Counted from the first letter of the stretch, positions 34,757-42,865 are shown. The stretch is DNA of 64,000 nucleotides from Oceanospirillum sp048264105 (GCA_048264105.1 JBLXDJ010000009.1:1-64000); one strand, 5' to 3'. The notes: generated from the letters alone by a model not told the origin. A program made the numbers and translations.

Positions 34757-35479
34757 ATGCATCCGGTGCGCACTGCTACGAGGCCAGCCATGCAACCCAT
34801 CCTGAATCCTGAACTAAGACCTGAAGCTGAAACCGCATCTCTGATCAGCCTGAATGATATTGATCAGATCTGCACTTCACTCTATCAGGATGGCTGGAGC
34901 GTCATTGAAAACTTCCTCAGCAAGGCCTTTGTTGATCTGCTGAAGAACGATCTTTTGGCACTGGATGAACAGGAAAAGTTTCACAAGGCAGGCATCGGCC
35001 GCGAGCTGGACTTTGTCCGTCGGGAAGATATTCGCTCAGACCGCATCTGCTGGCTGGACAATATCAATGAGACTCAGAATCTCTTTATGCAGATGCTGGA
35101 TCAGCTGATGACCGCCGTGAACCGCCGACTGTTTCTGGGCATGAATCACTACGAAGCCATGTACGCGATCTATGAACCAGGTCAGTTCTACAAAAAGCAT
35201 GTGGATAGCTTTAAAGGGCAGCGCAACCGGATTATGACGCTGGTGTTTTACCTGAACCATGACTGGACACCGGAGAAAGGTGGCGAGTTTGTGCTGTATC
35301 CCGAGGTCGATGATCAGGGTAAAAGCAGCGATGAACCCATTACCACGCTTCTGCCCAAGGCCGGCACTGTTGCGGCATTTCTGTCAGAAGAGTTTCCTCA
35401 CGAAGTGCTGACCGCCCACGATACCCGCTACAGCATTGCGGTCTGGTTCCGTATCCGGGAAGGCGAAATTCCCCTCTGA
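34757..35479 (+). CDS. 2-oxoglutarate/Fe(II) prolyl hydroxylase (PPHD-like)
   Basis: A 240-residue double-stranded beta-helix dioxygenase. Iron ligands are His148 and Asp150 (HVD) and His215 (FPHEV). Arg224 in HDTRYSIAVWF would bind the 2-oxoglutarate carboxylate. YEPGQFYKKHVDSFKGQRNRIMTLVFYLN is close to the Pseudomonas PPHD, which hydroxylates a proline of EF-Tu and is the bacterial cousin of human HIF prolyl hydroxylases. The substrate here is inferred. GGAGG five bases before the ATG supports the first start. An alternative Met lies 11 codons later. A terminator follows. Confidence 0.85.
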   Translation: MHPVRTATRPAMQPILNPELRPEAETASLISLNDIDQICTSLYQDGWSVIENFLSKAFVDLLKNDLLALDEQEKFHKAGIGRELDFVRREDIRSDRICWLDNINETQNLFMQMLDQLMTAVNRRLFLGMNHYEAMYAIYEPGQFYKKHVDSFKGQRNRIMTLVFYLNHDWTPEKGGEFVLYPEVDDQGKSSDEPITTLLPKAGTVAAFLSEEFPHEVLTAHDTRYSIAVWFRIREGEIPL

Positions 35480-35526
35480 CGGTAGACTCTTAAAGTACAG
35501 GCTCTTAAAAAGAACACCGTTAAAAC

Positions 35527-35557
35527 AAAAACGCCGCTCACATTGAGCGGCGTTTTT
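35527..35557. terminator. Terminator between hydroxylase and globin genes
   Basis: AAAAACGCCGCTC (35527-35539) and GAGCGGCGTTTTT (35545-35557) form a perfect 13-pair stem with loop ACATT. It is bidirectional for the convergent genes. Confidence 0.94.
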
Positions 35558-35577
35558 GATTCGGGTTCTGAACCCTG

Positions 35578-36009
35578 TCAGCGGTTTCGGCAGCGATTCG
35601 CCGGAAACATCAATGCTTCCAGCAGGTAGGCTTTAAAGTCTTCCGGATAAGACTGATATTTCAGCGCCTCTTCCATACAGGCCAGCCAGGCATCCCGCTC
35701 CTCGATACCGATATCCAGATGTTCATGGGCACGGGGTATGGCGATAGAGCCATATTTTTCACGGAACAACTTAGGGCCACCCAGCCAACCGCAGAGAAAA
35801 CGAAACAGTTTGTCGTTGGACTCGGTCAGATCATCATCGTGCATCTCAAGAATATGCTTCGCCTGAGGCAGGGTTTCCATAGCGTGATAAAAGGCATCCA
35901 CCAGCTTTTTGATACCCGCTTCGCCACCTGCAGTCTGAAAGGACTTATCACCATCACCGTATGCGCGTGAATCCGCTGCGGCATTCTGCTTGTCTTGTTC
36001 TGTCATCAC
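35578..36009 (-). CDS. Group II truncated haemoglobin
   Basis: A 143-residue globin of the 2-on-2 fold. The proximal His is His95 in RAHEHLDIG, CGWLGGPKLFREKYG is the E-F region of the group II family, and Trp in RDAWLACMEEAL corresponds to the conserved Trp G8. A ~25-residue polar extension precedes the fold. Group II globins bind oxygen, NO or sulfide and are usually linked to stress or redox roles, but the job here is not known. The gene lies 16 bases downstream of the GIY-YIG gene and probably shares its transcript. Confidence 0.9.
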   Translation of the reverse strand: MMTEQDKQNAAADSRAYGDGDKSFQTAGGEAGIKKLVDAFYHAMETLPQAKHILEMHDDDLTESNDKLFRFLCGWLGGPKLFREKYGSIAIPRAHEHLDIGIEERDAWLACMEEALKYQSYPEDFKAYLLEALMFPANRCRNR

Positions 36010-36025
36010 ACTCGCCTATTTAAGC

Positions 36026-36319
36026 CTATGATTTGCTGACTATTTTGCCTGTTTCAGAATCAAAGGGGATATGTCCCTGCTCAATCCAATGCAGCTTTTC
36101 ACTACGCTTCAGCTGCTTAAAGGCATATTCCGCTTTTGAGGCCAGACTACGATCACCCACCGGCTGCTGATGGCGCAGCCGGAAATGCCGCCGACCACGC
36201 ATAAAGCGCGCGCCCTTACCGGATTCATGCTCGGCAAAACGGCGCGCCACATCCGTGGTGATACCGGTATAGAGGCGCTCACCATCGGTTTCTATGACAT
36301 AGAGAAACCAATCAGCCAC
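36026..36319 (-). CDS. GIY-YIG nuclease-fold protein (UPF0213/YhbQ-like)
   Basis: A 97-residue protein made almost only of a GIY-YIG domain. WFLYVIETDGERLYTGITTDVARRFAEH carries the first Tyr and YTGI (in place of YIG), and Arg in the next helix. KAEYAFKQLKR supplies the Glu. The small size and lack of a DNA-binding partner domain match the YhbQ group, whose substrate is unsettled. Its start overlaps the end of the yciH-like gene by eight bases, so the two are coupled. Confidence 0.88.
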   Translation of the reverse strand: MADWFLYVIETDGERLYTGITTDVARRFAEHESGKGARFMRGRRHFRLRHQQPVGDRSLASKAEYAFKQLKRSEKLHWIEQGHIPFDSETGKIVSKS

Positions 36320-36674
36320 CGGCCTTTTTCACCTTAAAGCCTTTGTCGGTCAGCAGGGTCATCAGCAGATCACGCTGATCACCCTGAATCTCAATCACAT
36401 GATCCTTAACCGCACCGCCAACACCGCAGCGGGTCTTCAGCTCTTTGGCCAGTTTTTTCAGTTCCGCTGGGGTTACCGGCACACCTTCAATCAGGGTGAC
36501 CCCCTTGCCTTTACGGCCTTTAGTTTCCCGCTTAAGACGCACAATGCCATCGCCTTCCGGCACCACATCATCCGCCTGCTTGCAGGTGCAGCTATCCACT
36601 GGCTGTTCGCAGTCCGGGCACAGGCGGCCGGTTTCCGTTGAATAAACGAGGCTTCGTAACTTATCAAATGACAT
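36312..36674 (-). CDS. yciH: SUI1/eIF1-like translation factor (YciH)
   Basis: A 120-residue protein from the ATG at 36674 (MSFDKLRSLVYST). The longer frame to 36746 is non-homologous. It has an N-terminal zinc-like knuckle CPDCEQPVDSCTC (Cys near 18-30), then the SUI1 domain: IVRLKRETKGRKGKGVTLIEGV, ELKKLAKELKTRCGVGGAVKDHVIEIQGDQRD. YciH acts on the ribosome like eIF1, reducing initiation from weak codons. It overlaps the GIY-YIG gene and is the first gene of a three-gene set with that gene and the globin. Confidence 0.9.
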   Translation of the reverse strand: MSFDKLRSLVYSTETGRLCPDCEQPVDSCTCKQADDVVPEGDGIVRLKRETKGRKGKGVTLIEGVPVTPAELKKLAKELKTRCGVGGAVKDHVIEIQGDQRDLLMTLLTDKGFKVKKAGG

Positions 36675-36746
36675 TGTTTTATCCACAGGCTGAAAAAAAA
36701 ATGAAACACAGGGCGCAAGTGTACTGAGACGGGGCTGTAAGCTCAA

Positions 36747-37604
36747 TTACGGCTGATGCTCTCCGGCCGCAAACTGCTGGCTGATCTGCTGTACCAGCGC
36801 CGCAGGCATTTTCGGATGCGCCGTAGCCGACATCACCAGGGCAACGGAAACCGAAGTCAGCTCCGGCAGCAGTGTCCCCGCTTCAATCAGGGTCAGATCC
36901 TCCGGCGCACTGGAACGTATCATGGCGCTGATCATACCGTTACGACGCACCATCTCAGACAAAAACAGCGTGCTGTTGGCCACCGCCAGCACCTGATAAT
37001 CGCGCCCCAGTTTATCCAGCCCATCAAGGGCGGTACTGTGGAATTTACAGTCCGGCTCTGCCAGTGCCAGCGGCAGGCAGTCATAATCATCCGGGGATTT
37101 TCCCGCTGGCAGCACCCAAACCCCCTGATCCTGACAGAGCAGATAACCCTCATCGGATTCCGCACGCCGGGTCATCACCGACAGATCCAATTCACCGGCG
37201 TCCAGCTGAGGGCGCAAACGACTGCTGGAGCCGCCAAACACCTGCACCTCAAGCCCCGGCAGATGCTGATGAATCAGACCGATCAGCTTCGGCATCACGG
37301 TGACCAGATAATCATCCGGACAACCAACCCGCAACGGACGGCGTTCCGGTTCCTGCTGCAGCTTCTGCAGGGCTTCATCATGCAGATTCAGAATCCGGCG
37401 GGCATAACTCACCAGCGCTTTACCATCGGCGGTTAACTCCAGCGCCCTGCCCTCACGGTCAAACAGAGTTTTACCCAGACTCTGCTCCAGTCGTTTCATC
37501 TGCTGACTGACCGCCGCCTGAGTACGGAAAATCTGCCGTGCCGCCCGGGTAAAACTGCCGGTATCCACCACCGCGATAAAACTTCGGAGCAGTTCAGTAT
37601 CCAT
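36747..37604 (-). CDS. LysR-type transcriptional regulator
   Basis: A 285-residue regulator. The N-terminal winged helix (residues 1-60) has FIAVVDTGSFTRAARQIFRTQAAVSQQMKRLEQSLGKTLFDR. The effector domain (about 92-280) begins PLRVGCPDDYLV. It resembles the ArgP/IciA-like or general aromatic group, but the ligand cannot be named. It diverges from the glutathione transferase gene across 266 bases, a common LysR-target layout, so that gene is a candidate target. Regulation of this neighbour is inferred. Confidence 0.9.
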   Translation of the reverse strand: MDTELLRSFIAVVDTGSFTRAARQIFRTQAAVSQQMKRLEQSLGKTLFDREGRALELTADGKALVSYARRILNLHDEALQKLQQEPERRPLRVGCPDDYLVTVMPKLIGLIHQHLPGLEVQVFGGSSSRLRPQLDAGELDLSVMTRRAESDEGYLLCQDQGVWVLPAGKSPDDYDCLPLALAEPDCKFHSTALDGLDKLGRDYQVLAVANSTLFLSEMVRRNGMISAMIRSSAPEDLTLIEAGTLLPELTSVSVALVMSATAHPKMPAALVQQISQQFAAGEHQP

Positions 37605-37870
37605 AAGGTGTGCGCCTGTTCTGAGCTATATAAATCATAAAAACAACAAGCCTGAAACCACGAGGCTTAAAAGCAAAAATGAGGCTGGAATAGTGGCAAA
37701 AAAAATGAGGCACAGCCAGCAGGATAAGCAAGCCTTATAGCTGAGTTAAATTTTATTCGTTTGTTGCGTCACCAAGGGCGCGGCAAACTCAGTGGCAAGA
37801 CTCAGACGCTCTTATCAAACACTGCACTGGCCAAACACTGAACTGGTCAAACGCTGAAACGGAGATTCCC

Positions 37871-38524
37871 ATGAACAAACCTGTACTTGTCATCGGCAAC
37901 AAAAACTACTCATCCTGGTCGCTTCGCCCCTGGCTGCTTCTAAAGCAGTTCGGTATTGATTTTGATGAGATCCGCATCCCTCTGTTCACCGAGCAGATGC
38001 CACAACTGATGGCAGAGCATACCCCCTGCAACAAGGTACCCGTGATTAAAGAGGGTGACTTTGCCGTGTGGGATTCTTTGGCGGTATGTGAATACATCAA
38101 CCTGCGTTTTCTGGCTGAAAGAGGCTGGCCGGAAGACCTGCAGCTGATGGCTCTGGGCCGTTCCGCTGTTGCCGAGATGCACTCGGGCTTCCCGGACCTG
38201 CGCCATGAGCTACCGATGAATGTACGCCGCCATTACACCGGCTTTAAAGCCGGTGAAAAAGCGCAAAAAGATATCGACCGGATTATCACCCTCTGGCAAC
38301 AACTGCTGGAGCGCTCCGGTGGCCCCTGGTTGCTGGGTGAGTTTTCCATTGCGGATGCCTTTTATGCACCGGTTGCCAGCCGCTTTAACACCTACGGTAT
38401 TGAGCTGCCGGACGCTCTGCAGCGCTATGTACAGCAGGTTCTGGAGCTTGAGGCATATCAGGAATGGTTGGCTGATGCCAAAGCAGAGAAGGAAGTGATT
38501 GTTGAGGAAGAAGTGGAGCTTTGA
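37871..38524 (+). CDS. Glutathione S-transferase family protein
   Basis: A 217-residue GST. The thioredoxin-like N-terminal domain starts VIGNKNYSSWSLRPWLLLKQFGI, where a Ser of NYSSWS is the likely catalytic residue, NKVPVIKEGD holds the cis-Pro, and DSLAVCEYI follows. The all-helical C-terminal domain has FSIADAFYAPVASRF. The substrate is unknown. GGAGATTCCC precedes the ATG. It diverges from a LysR regulator and ends at a terminator shared with a small membrane-protein gene. Confidence 0.87.
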   Translation: MNKPVLVIGNKNYSSWSLRPWLLLKQFGIDFDEIRIPLFTEQMPQLMAEHTPCNKVPVIKEGDFAVWDSLAVCEYINLRFLAERGWPEDLQLMALGRSAVAEMHSGFPDLRHELPMNVRRHYTGFKAGEKAQKDIDRIITLWQQLLERSGGPWLLGEFSIADAFYAPVASRFNTYGIELPDALQRYVQQVLELEAYQEWLADAKAEKEVIVEEEVEL

Positions 38525-38601
38525 TGACCTGTCTTTGATGGTTTAGTTTGGGATGGACTGCCTCAGATCGTATGCCTGTAAGCTCTGACACAGGCATGAA
38601 G

Positions 38602-38627
38602 AAAAGCGGCTCAGCGTAGCCGCTTTT
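38602..38627. terminator. Terminator of the glutathione transferase gene
   Basis: AAAAGCGGCT (38602-38611) and AGCCGCTTTT (38618-38627) flank a CAGCGT loop, with one more T after. The stop codon of the opposite-strand small gene lies inside the stem. Confidence 0.85.
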
Positions 38628-38754
38628 TGCGTTCACGCTTACGCTTCTGACTGGCTTTATGCCACTGCTGCATCTTCTGCAGATAAAAGGGCAGCACCAG
38701 AAGCGCCAGCACAACGACAATGCCGTTCATGTGGTTGTGGATAAATTCTTCCAT
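38611..38754 (-). CDS. Small single-span membrane protein (47 residues)
   Basis: A predicted 47-residue peptide. Residues 1-9 are polar (MEEFIHNHM), about 10-26 form one hydrophobic helix (GIVVVLALLVLPFYLQ), and the tail is strongly basic (KASQKRKRERKKRLR), so the tail should stay in the cytoplasm. A weak GGGACGAG lies upstream of the ATG. Its stop codon is buried in the bidirectional terminator stem. It could be a regulator of a membrane enzyme, but no family is recognised. The helix and charge pattern make it more than a chance frame. Confidence 0.5.
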   Translation of the reverse strand: MEEFIHNHMNGIVVVLALLVLPFYLQKMQQWHKASQKRKRERKKRLR

Positions 38755-38812
38755 ACTCGTCCCGCTCCGCCTCTCGTCATCCGGGCTCTGTTATACCCTG
38801 ATCGCAGACATG

Positions 38813-38845
38813 AAAAAACCCGCACCAGTAAAACCGGTACGGGTT
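38813..38845 (-). terminator. Terminator of fba
   Basis: On the minus strand ACCCGTACCGG pairs with CTGGTGCGGGT (two G-T wobbles) around TTTTA, followed by six T. It lies 37 bases past the fba stop and ends the fba-pgk-epd set. Confidence 0.85.
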
Positions 38846-38881
38846 CGGATCATACGCGTTAAGGCTTATCGTAATTAACGA

Positions 38882-39946
38882 TTATTTAACCTTAGGATCC
38901 AGCTCACCGGTCAGGTAACGCTGATACATCACTTCCAGTGACTGAGCGTTGATCTTGCTGGCGTTGCCCGCAGTGCCGAAGGCTTCATAACGATCCACAC
39001 ACACCTGAACCATCGCATCCATAGACGCTTTGAAGTATTTACGTGGGTCAAACTCAGACGGGTTTTCTGCCAGGAAGCGACGGATCGCACCGGTAGAGGC
39101 CAGACGCAGGTCAGTATCGATGTTTACTTTACGCACACCATGCTTGATACCTTCAACGATCTCTTCAACCGGCACACCGTAAGTTTCAGGGATTTCGCCA
39201 CCGAACTCATTGATCACCGCCAGCCACTCCTGAGGTACAGAAGAGGAACCGTGCATTACCAGGTGCGTATCCGGAATGCGCTCGTGGATCTCTTTGATGC
39301 GGTCGATACGCAGTACGTCACCGGTCGGTTTTTTGGTGAACTTGTAAGCACCGTGAGAAGTACCGATTGCGATAGCCAGTGCATCAACACCGGTTTTCTT
39401 AACGAAGTCTGCCGCTTCTTCCGGGTCAGTCAGCATCTGGTCCATATCCAGCGTGCCTTCTGCACCAACACCATCTTCTTCACCCGCCTGACCGGTTTCC
39501 AGAGAACCCAGGCAGCCCAGCTCACCTTCTACAGAAACGCCACAAGCGTGGGCCATTTCTACAGTGCGACGGGTTACGTCAACGTTGTACTCGTAAGACG
39601 CCGGCGTTTTACCGTCATCCATCAGAGAACCGTCCATCATCACCGAGCTGAAGCCCAGCTGGATAGAACGCTGACAAACGTCAGGGCTGGTGCCGTGATC
39701 CTGGTGCATACAAACAGGAATATGTGGAAACTCTTCAACCGCTGCCAGAATCAGGTGACGCAGGAAAGGAGCACCTGCGTACTTACGAGCGCCAGCAGAA
39801 GCCTGAACGATAACCGGAGAATCGGTTTTGTCTGCTGCGATCATGATCGCACGCATCTGTTCCAGGTTGTTGACGTTAAAGGCTGGTACGCCGTAACCGT
39901 GTTCGGCAGCGTGATCCAGCATCTGGCGCATACTAATTAAAGCCAT
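38882..39946 (-). CDS. fba: Class II fructose-bisphosphate aldolase
   Basis: A 354-residue zinc aldolase of the Calvin/long form, catalysing fructose-1,6-bisphosphate to dihydroxyacetone phosphate and glyceraldehyde-3-phosphate. Zinc His lies in CMHQDHGTSP near residue 80, GELGCLGSLETGQ and MHGSSSVPQEWL provide the other active-site parts, and VRKVNIDTDLRLASTG binds phosphate. AAGGAAAC precedes the ATG. It is the promoter-distal gene of epd-pgk-fba, separated from pgk by ~210 bases. Confidence 0.96.
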   Translation of the reverse strand: MALISMRQMLDHAAEHGYGVPAFNVNNLEQMRAIMIAADKTDSPVIVQASAGARKYAGAPFLRHLILAAVEEFPHIPVCMHQDHGTSPDVCQRSIQLGFSSVMMDGSLMDDGKTPASYEYNVDVTRRTVEMAHACGVSVEGELGCLGSLETGQAGEEDGVGAEGTLDMDQMLTDPEEAADFVKKTGVDALAIAIGTSHGAYKFTKKPTGDVLRIDRIKEIHERIPDTHLVMHGSSSVPQEWLAVINEFGGEIPETYGVPVEEIVEGIKHGVRKVNIDTDLRLASTGAIRRFLAENPSEFDPRKYFKASMDAMVQVCVDRYEAFGTAGNASKINAQSLEVMYQRYLTGELDPKVK

Positions 39947-40158
39947 GATTGTTTCCTTTTAAAATCGTCAAAGAATCAATAAAGAATAGCAAAGCGATAC
40001 CCGGAGAATGTCTCAATTCAGCACATTGCAGCTCCGGCGCATGAATGGCGCTAGTGTATCGCGAAAAAGCCGGTCTGGCTCGGTTCTCACCCTGAAAAAA
40101 GTCTCAGAATGATCAAAACCCAGCCACCGGCTTATCTGTTTCTTATGGGAAGTGCGGA

Positions 40159-41367
40159 TTAATCGCAGCAGCCATTGCCACAGCAGGTATCCACGTCACC
40201 GGCCTGCAGCTTGGCTGCCAGTTCCAGTGCCGCAACTGCTGGCAGCGTTTTACCTTCCACGTACTCCAGGAACGCACCGCCACCGGTAGAGATGTAAGAC
40301 ACCTTGTCTTCGATGTCGTACTTGTCGATAGCCGCCAGCGTGTCACCACCACCGGCGATAGAGAAGCCTTCGCTCTCAGCAATCGCCAGAGACAGAGCTT
40401 TGGTGCCGTTACCGAACTGATCGATCTCAAATACACCAACCGGACCGTTCCACAGAATTGTCTTAGCGTCTTTCAGCTGAGCGGCCAGCATAGCTGCCGT
40501 TTCAGGGCCGATATCCAGAATCATCTCGTCATCAGCCACTTCGTTAACTTTCTTAACGACCGCTTCTGCAGACTCGCTGAACTCTTTCGCCACAACCACA
40601 TCAACCGGAACCGGGATAGAGGCTTTTTCCATCAGGCCTTTCGCCACAGGAATCAGATCCGCTTCATACAGAGACTTACCGACATTGTGGCCAGCAGCTG
40701 CGATAAAGGTATTGGCGATACCGCCACCCACAATCAGCTGGTCGCACTTACCGGACAGCGCATTCAGCACTTCCAGTTTGGTGGATACTTTAGAACCACC
40801 TACGATTGCCGCCATCGGAGAGGCCGGGTTAGCCAGTGCTTTTTCCAGCGCATCCAGTTCAGCCGCCAGCAGAGGACCCGCACAGGCAACAGGAGCGAAA
40901 CGAGCAACACCATGAGTCGATGCCTGTGCACGGTGAGCCGTACCGAAAGCATCCATGACGAAGATATCGCAAAGAGAGCCGTAAGCGCGGGACAGATCGT
41001 CCTCGTCTTTCTTCTCGCCTTTGTTGAAACGTACGTTTTCCAGAATAACCAGCTCACCTTCGGCAACGTCAACGCCGTTCAGGTAATCTTTTTCCAGACG
41101 CACTTCACGACCCAGAGCGTCAGACAGGTAGTTCGCTACCGGTGCCAGAGAGAACTCTTCCGCGTACTCGCCTTCAGTCGGACGACCCAGGTGAGACATC
41201 ACCAGCACTTTAGCGCCAGCGTTCAGAGCGCGCTCGATGGTTGGCAGAGATGCACGGATACGGGCATCAGAAGCTACCTTGCCATCTTTAACCGGTACGT
41301 TCAGATCTTCACGGATCAGTACGCGTTTTCCGGTCAGTTTCAGATCGGTCATTTTTAATACGGTCAT
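40159..41367 (-). CDS. pgk: Phosphoglycerate kinase with a Cys-rich C-terminal tail
   Basis: A 402-residue enzyme converting 1,3-bisphosphoglycerate plus ADP to 3-phosphoglycerate plus ATP. RVLIREDLNVPVKDG, SHLGRPTEGEY, ENVRFNKGE, VMDAFGTAHRAQAST, GGSKVSTKL, VGVFEIDQFGNGT and ISTGGGAFLEYVEGKTLP are intact. It is ~15 residues longer than E. coli Pgk, and the extra C-terminal tail ends DTCCGNGCCD, with four cysteines in CC-x3-CC. The tail could bind metal or form redox-active disulfides. GTP- or ATP-binding loops are normal. It sits between epd and fba on the same strand. Confidence 0.95.
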   Translation of the reverse strand: MTVLKMTDLKLTGKRVLIREDLNVPVKDGKVASDARIRASLPTIERALNAGAKVLVMSHLGRPTEGEYAEEFSLAPVANYLSDALGREVRLEKDYLNGVDVAEGELVILENVRFNKGEKKDEDDLSRAYGSLCDIFVMDAFGTAHRAQASTHGVARFAPVACAGPLLAAELDALEKALANPASPMAAIVGGSKVSTKLEVLNALSGKCDQLIVGGGIANTFIAAAGHNVGKSLYEADLIPVAKGLMEKASIPVPVDVVVAKEFSESAEAVVKKVNEVADDEMILDIGPETAAMLAAQLKDAKTILWNGPVGVFEIDQFGNGTKALSLAIAESEGFSIAGGGDTLAAIDKYDIEDKVSYISTGGGAFLEYVEGKTLPAVAALELAAKLQAGDVDTCCGNGCCD

Positions 41368-41545
41368 GAGTTTGTCCTGCCGTTAGTGTCGTTTCAAAAA
41401 TAGAGTGTCATTTCAGAAATCGTGAGTCTTTACAGCCACCGGCGCCTTTGAGTGTGCCCATGGTTTTCCGGTAGTGATCACCGGGAATCTTCTTTCGTTT
41501 GCTTTTGAAGCAGCCTTTTAAAAAGCCGCCTGCATCAAAAGCGTG

Positions 41546-42565
41546 TTAGTTGCTCTTCAGCCAGCTCAGAGCAGTATCCAGCATACGGTTGGCGTAGCCC
41601 CACTCGTTATCAAACCAGCATAGAATTTTTACCATGCGCTTGCCGGAAACCCGGGTTTGGGTACCATCAACAATGCCGGAGCGCGGATCATGGTTGAAGT
41701 CTACCGAGGCATGAGGCTCTTCGGTATAGCCCAATAGCCCAAACAGCTGTTTCTGCGCTGCTTCTGCCAACACACGGTTTACCTCCTCAGCGCTGGTATC
41801 GGTCTGTACACACAAGGTCAGATCCATCGCGGAAACGTTCATGGTCGGCACCCGAAGATGCAGGGATTCAAACTTGCCGGACAGATGCGGCAACAGACGA
41901 TCAATACCTTTCGGCAAGCCAGTATCTACAGGCACGATGGAGCTCATCGCCGCCCGGGTCAGGCGCAGGTCGGTCTGATGATAAGCATCGATCACCGGCT
42001 GATCGTTCATCGCCGAGTGAATCGTCGTGGTCACGCCATGGGCGATGCCGAAAGCATCATCGATCAGCTTCAGAATCGGAATCACACAGTTGGTGGTACA
42101 GGATGCGCTGGAAACGATGGTTTGCTGCTGGTTCAGCTCATCCTGATTCAGGCCATACACGATGGTGGTATCCACATCCGCTTCCGCAGGCTGGGAGAAG
42201 AGCAACTTTTTGGCACCGCTGTCGATATGACGCTGGGCCGTAGCACGGTCTTTAAAGGAGCCGGAACATTCCAGCAGCAGGTCCACATCCAGCTCTCCCC
42301 AGGGCAGCTGTTCAGGCTCGGCCTGGCTTAATACCTGAATCGAGTGATTGTTGATCAGCAACCCGCGCGCGTCGGAATCCACCGGTACAGGGAATCGACC
42401 GTGGGTGGAGTCATAACGGGTCAGATAGGTAATGGTCTCAAGATCAGACAACTCATTCAGCGCCACCACCTCAACATCGGCGCAATCCTGACGCTCATAA
42501 CAGGCGCGCAGCACACACTGCCCGATCCGCCCGTAACCGTTAATGGCCAATCTGAACTTCGACAA
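41546..42565 (-). CDS. epd: Erythrose-4-phosphate dehydrogenase
   Basis: A 339-residue GAPDH-fold NAD-dependent dehydrogenase. The length equals E. coli Epd. Blocks typical of Epd rather than GapA: INGYGRIGQ, ALNELSDLETITYLTRYDSTHGRF, LFSQPAEADVDTTIVYG, and SASCTTNC with the catalytic Cys. It makes 4-phosphoerythronate for vitamin B6 synthesis, and GAPDH activity is possible. The start is a TTG at 42565 with AGGTGG upstream. The longer frame to 42670 is unlike Epd. In E. coli epd-pgk-fba form one operon with tkt nearby, and here the tkt-epd junction is interrupted by an Abi-family gene. Confidence 0.9.
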   Translation of the reverse strand: MSKFRLAINGYGRIGQCVLRACYERQDCADVEVVALNELSDLETITYLTRYDSTHGRFPVPVDSDARGLLINNHSIQVLSQAEPEQLPWGELDVDLLLECSGSFKDRATAQRHIDSGAKKLLFSQPAEADVDTTIVYGLNQDELNQQQTIVSSASCTTNCVIPILKLIDDAFGIAHGVTTTIHSAMNDQPVIDAYHQTDLRLTRAAMSSIVPVDTGLPKGIDRLLPHLSGKFESLHLRVPTMNVSAMDLTLCVQTDTSAEEVNRVLAEAAQKQLFGLLGYTEEPHASVDFNHDPRSGIVDGTQTRVSGKRMVKILCWFDNEWGYANRMLDTALSWLKSN

Positions 42566-42751
42566 AGCACCACCTGCATTGAATTCAGTATGAATAATCT
42601 CAGCGACTTGCCGGAATATCGTAAAAAATAACCGCAAACCGCTGAAAAAAGGTGCCGTATTTTCCCGCATATAGCGCTGCAGCGCAAACTTATAGCCCAG
42701 CGGAAAGAGAATTTCACCCTGAAACCAAAGTTTAAAAAGAGCTCAGAATTG

Positions 42752-42788
42752 GAGCAAAAAAAAAGCCCATCCTGTTAAGATGGGCTTT
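42752..42788 (-). terminator. Minus-strand terminator inside the tkt-epd gap
   Basis: On the minus strand AAAGCCCATC, loop TTAACAG, GATGGGCTTT, then nine T in all form a strong rho-independent terminator. No minus-strand gene ends close to it; tkt ends 800 bases away and has its own terminator. It may terminate a short RNA antisense to the leader of the Abi-family gene, or be a remnant of the ancestral tkt-epd junction. Confidence 0.8.
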
Positions 42789-42795
42789 CTCGTAT

Positions 42796-42861
42796 GTCCG
42801 AGAGGGGAGGCGTAAGCCAGCAAATCCCTCGGCTAGTGGACTCAGGTTAAACGGAGGGATT
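42796..42861 (+). ncRNA. Structured leader with alternative pairing to the ribosome-binding site
   Basis: The leader folds as outer stem GTCC (42796-42799) with GGAC (42838-42841), inner CCGAG (42798-42802) with CTCGG (42828-42832), and a hairpin GGC-GTAA-GCC (42809-42818) capped by a GNRA loop. The outer and inner stems share two bases, so they are partly alternative. The segment AATCCCTC (42823-42830) is also the exact complement of GAGGGATT (42854-42861), which contains the gene's ribosome-binding site. One fold leaves translation open, the other hides the site. I recall that a structured RNA motif has been described beside Abi-family genes, but I cannot check that this is a member. Confidence 0.5.
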
Positions 42862-42865
42862 ACCC

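Noticed and set aside
42847..42852. GTTAAAC near the HEPN gene, like part of an integron attC site
   Set aside because: The other half (RYYYAAC) is not in the right orientation or distance, no attC hairpin forms, and no integrase or cassette array is present.
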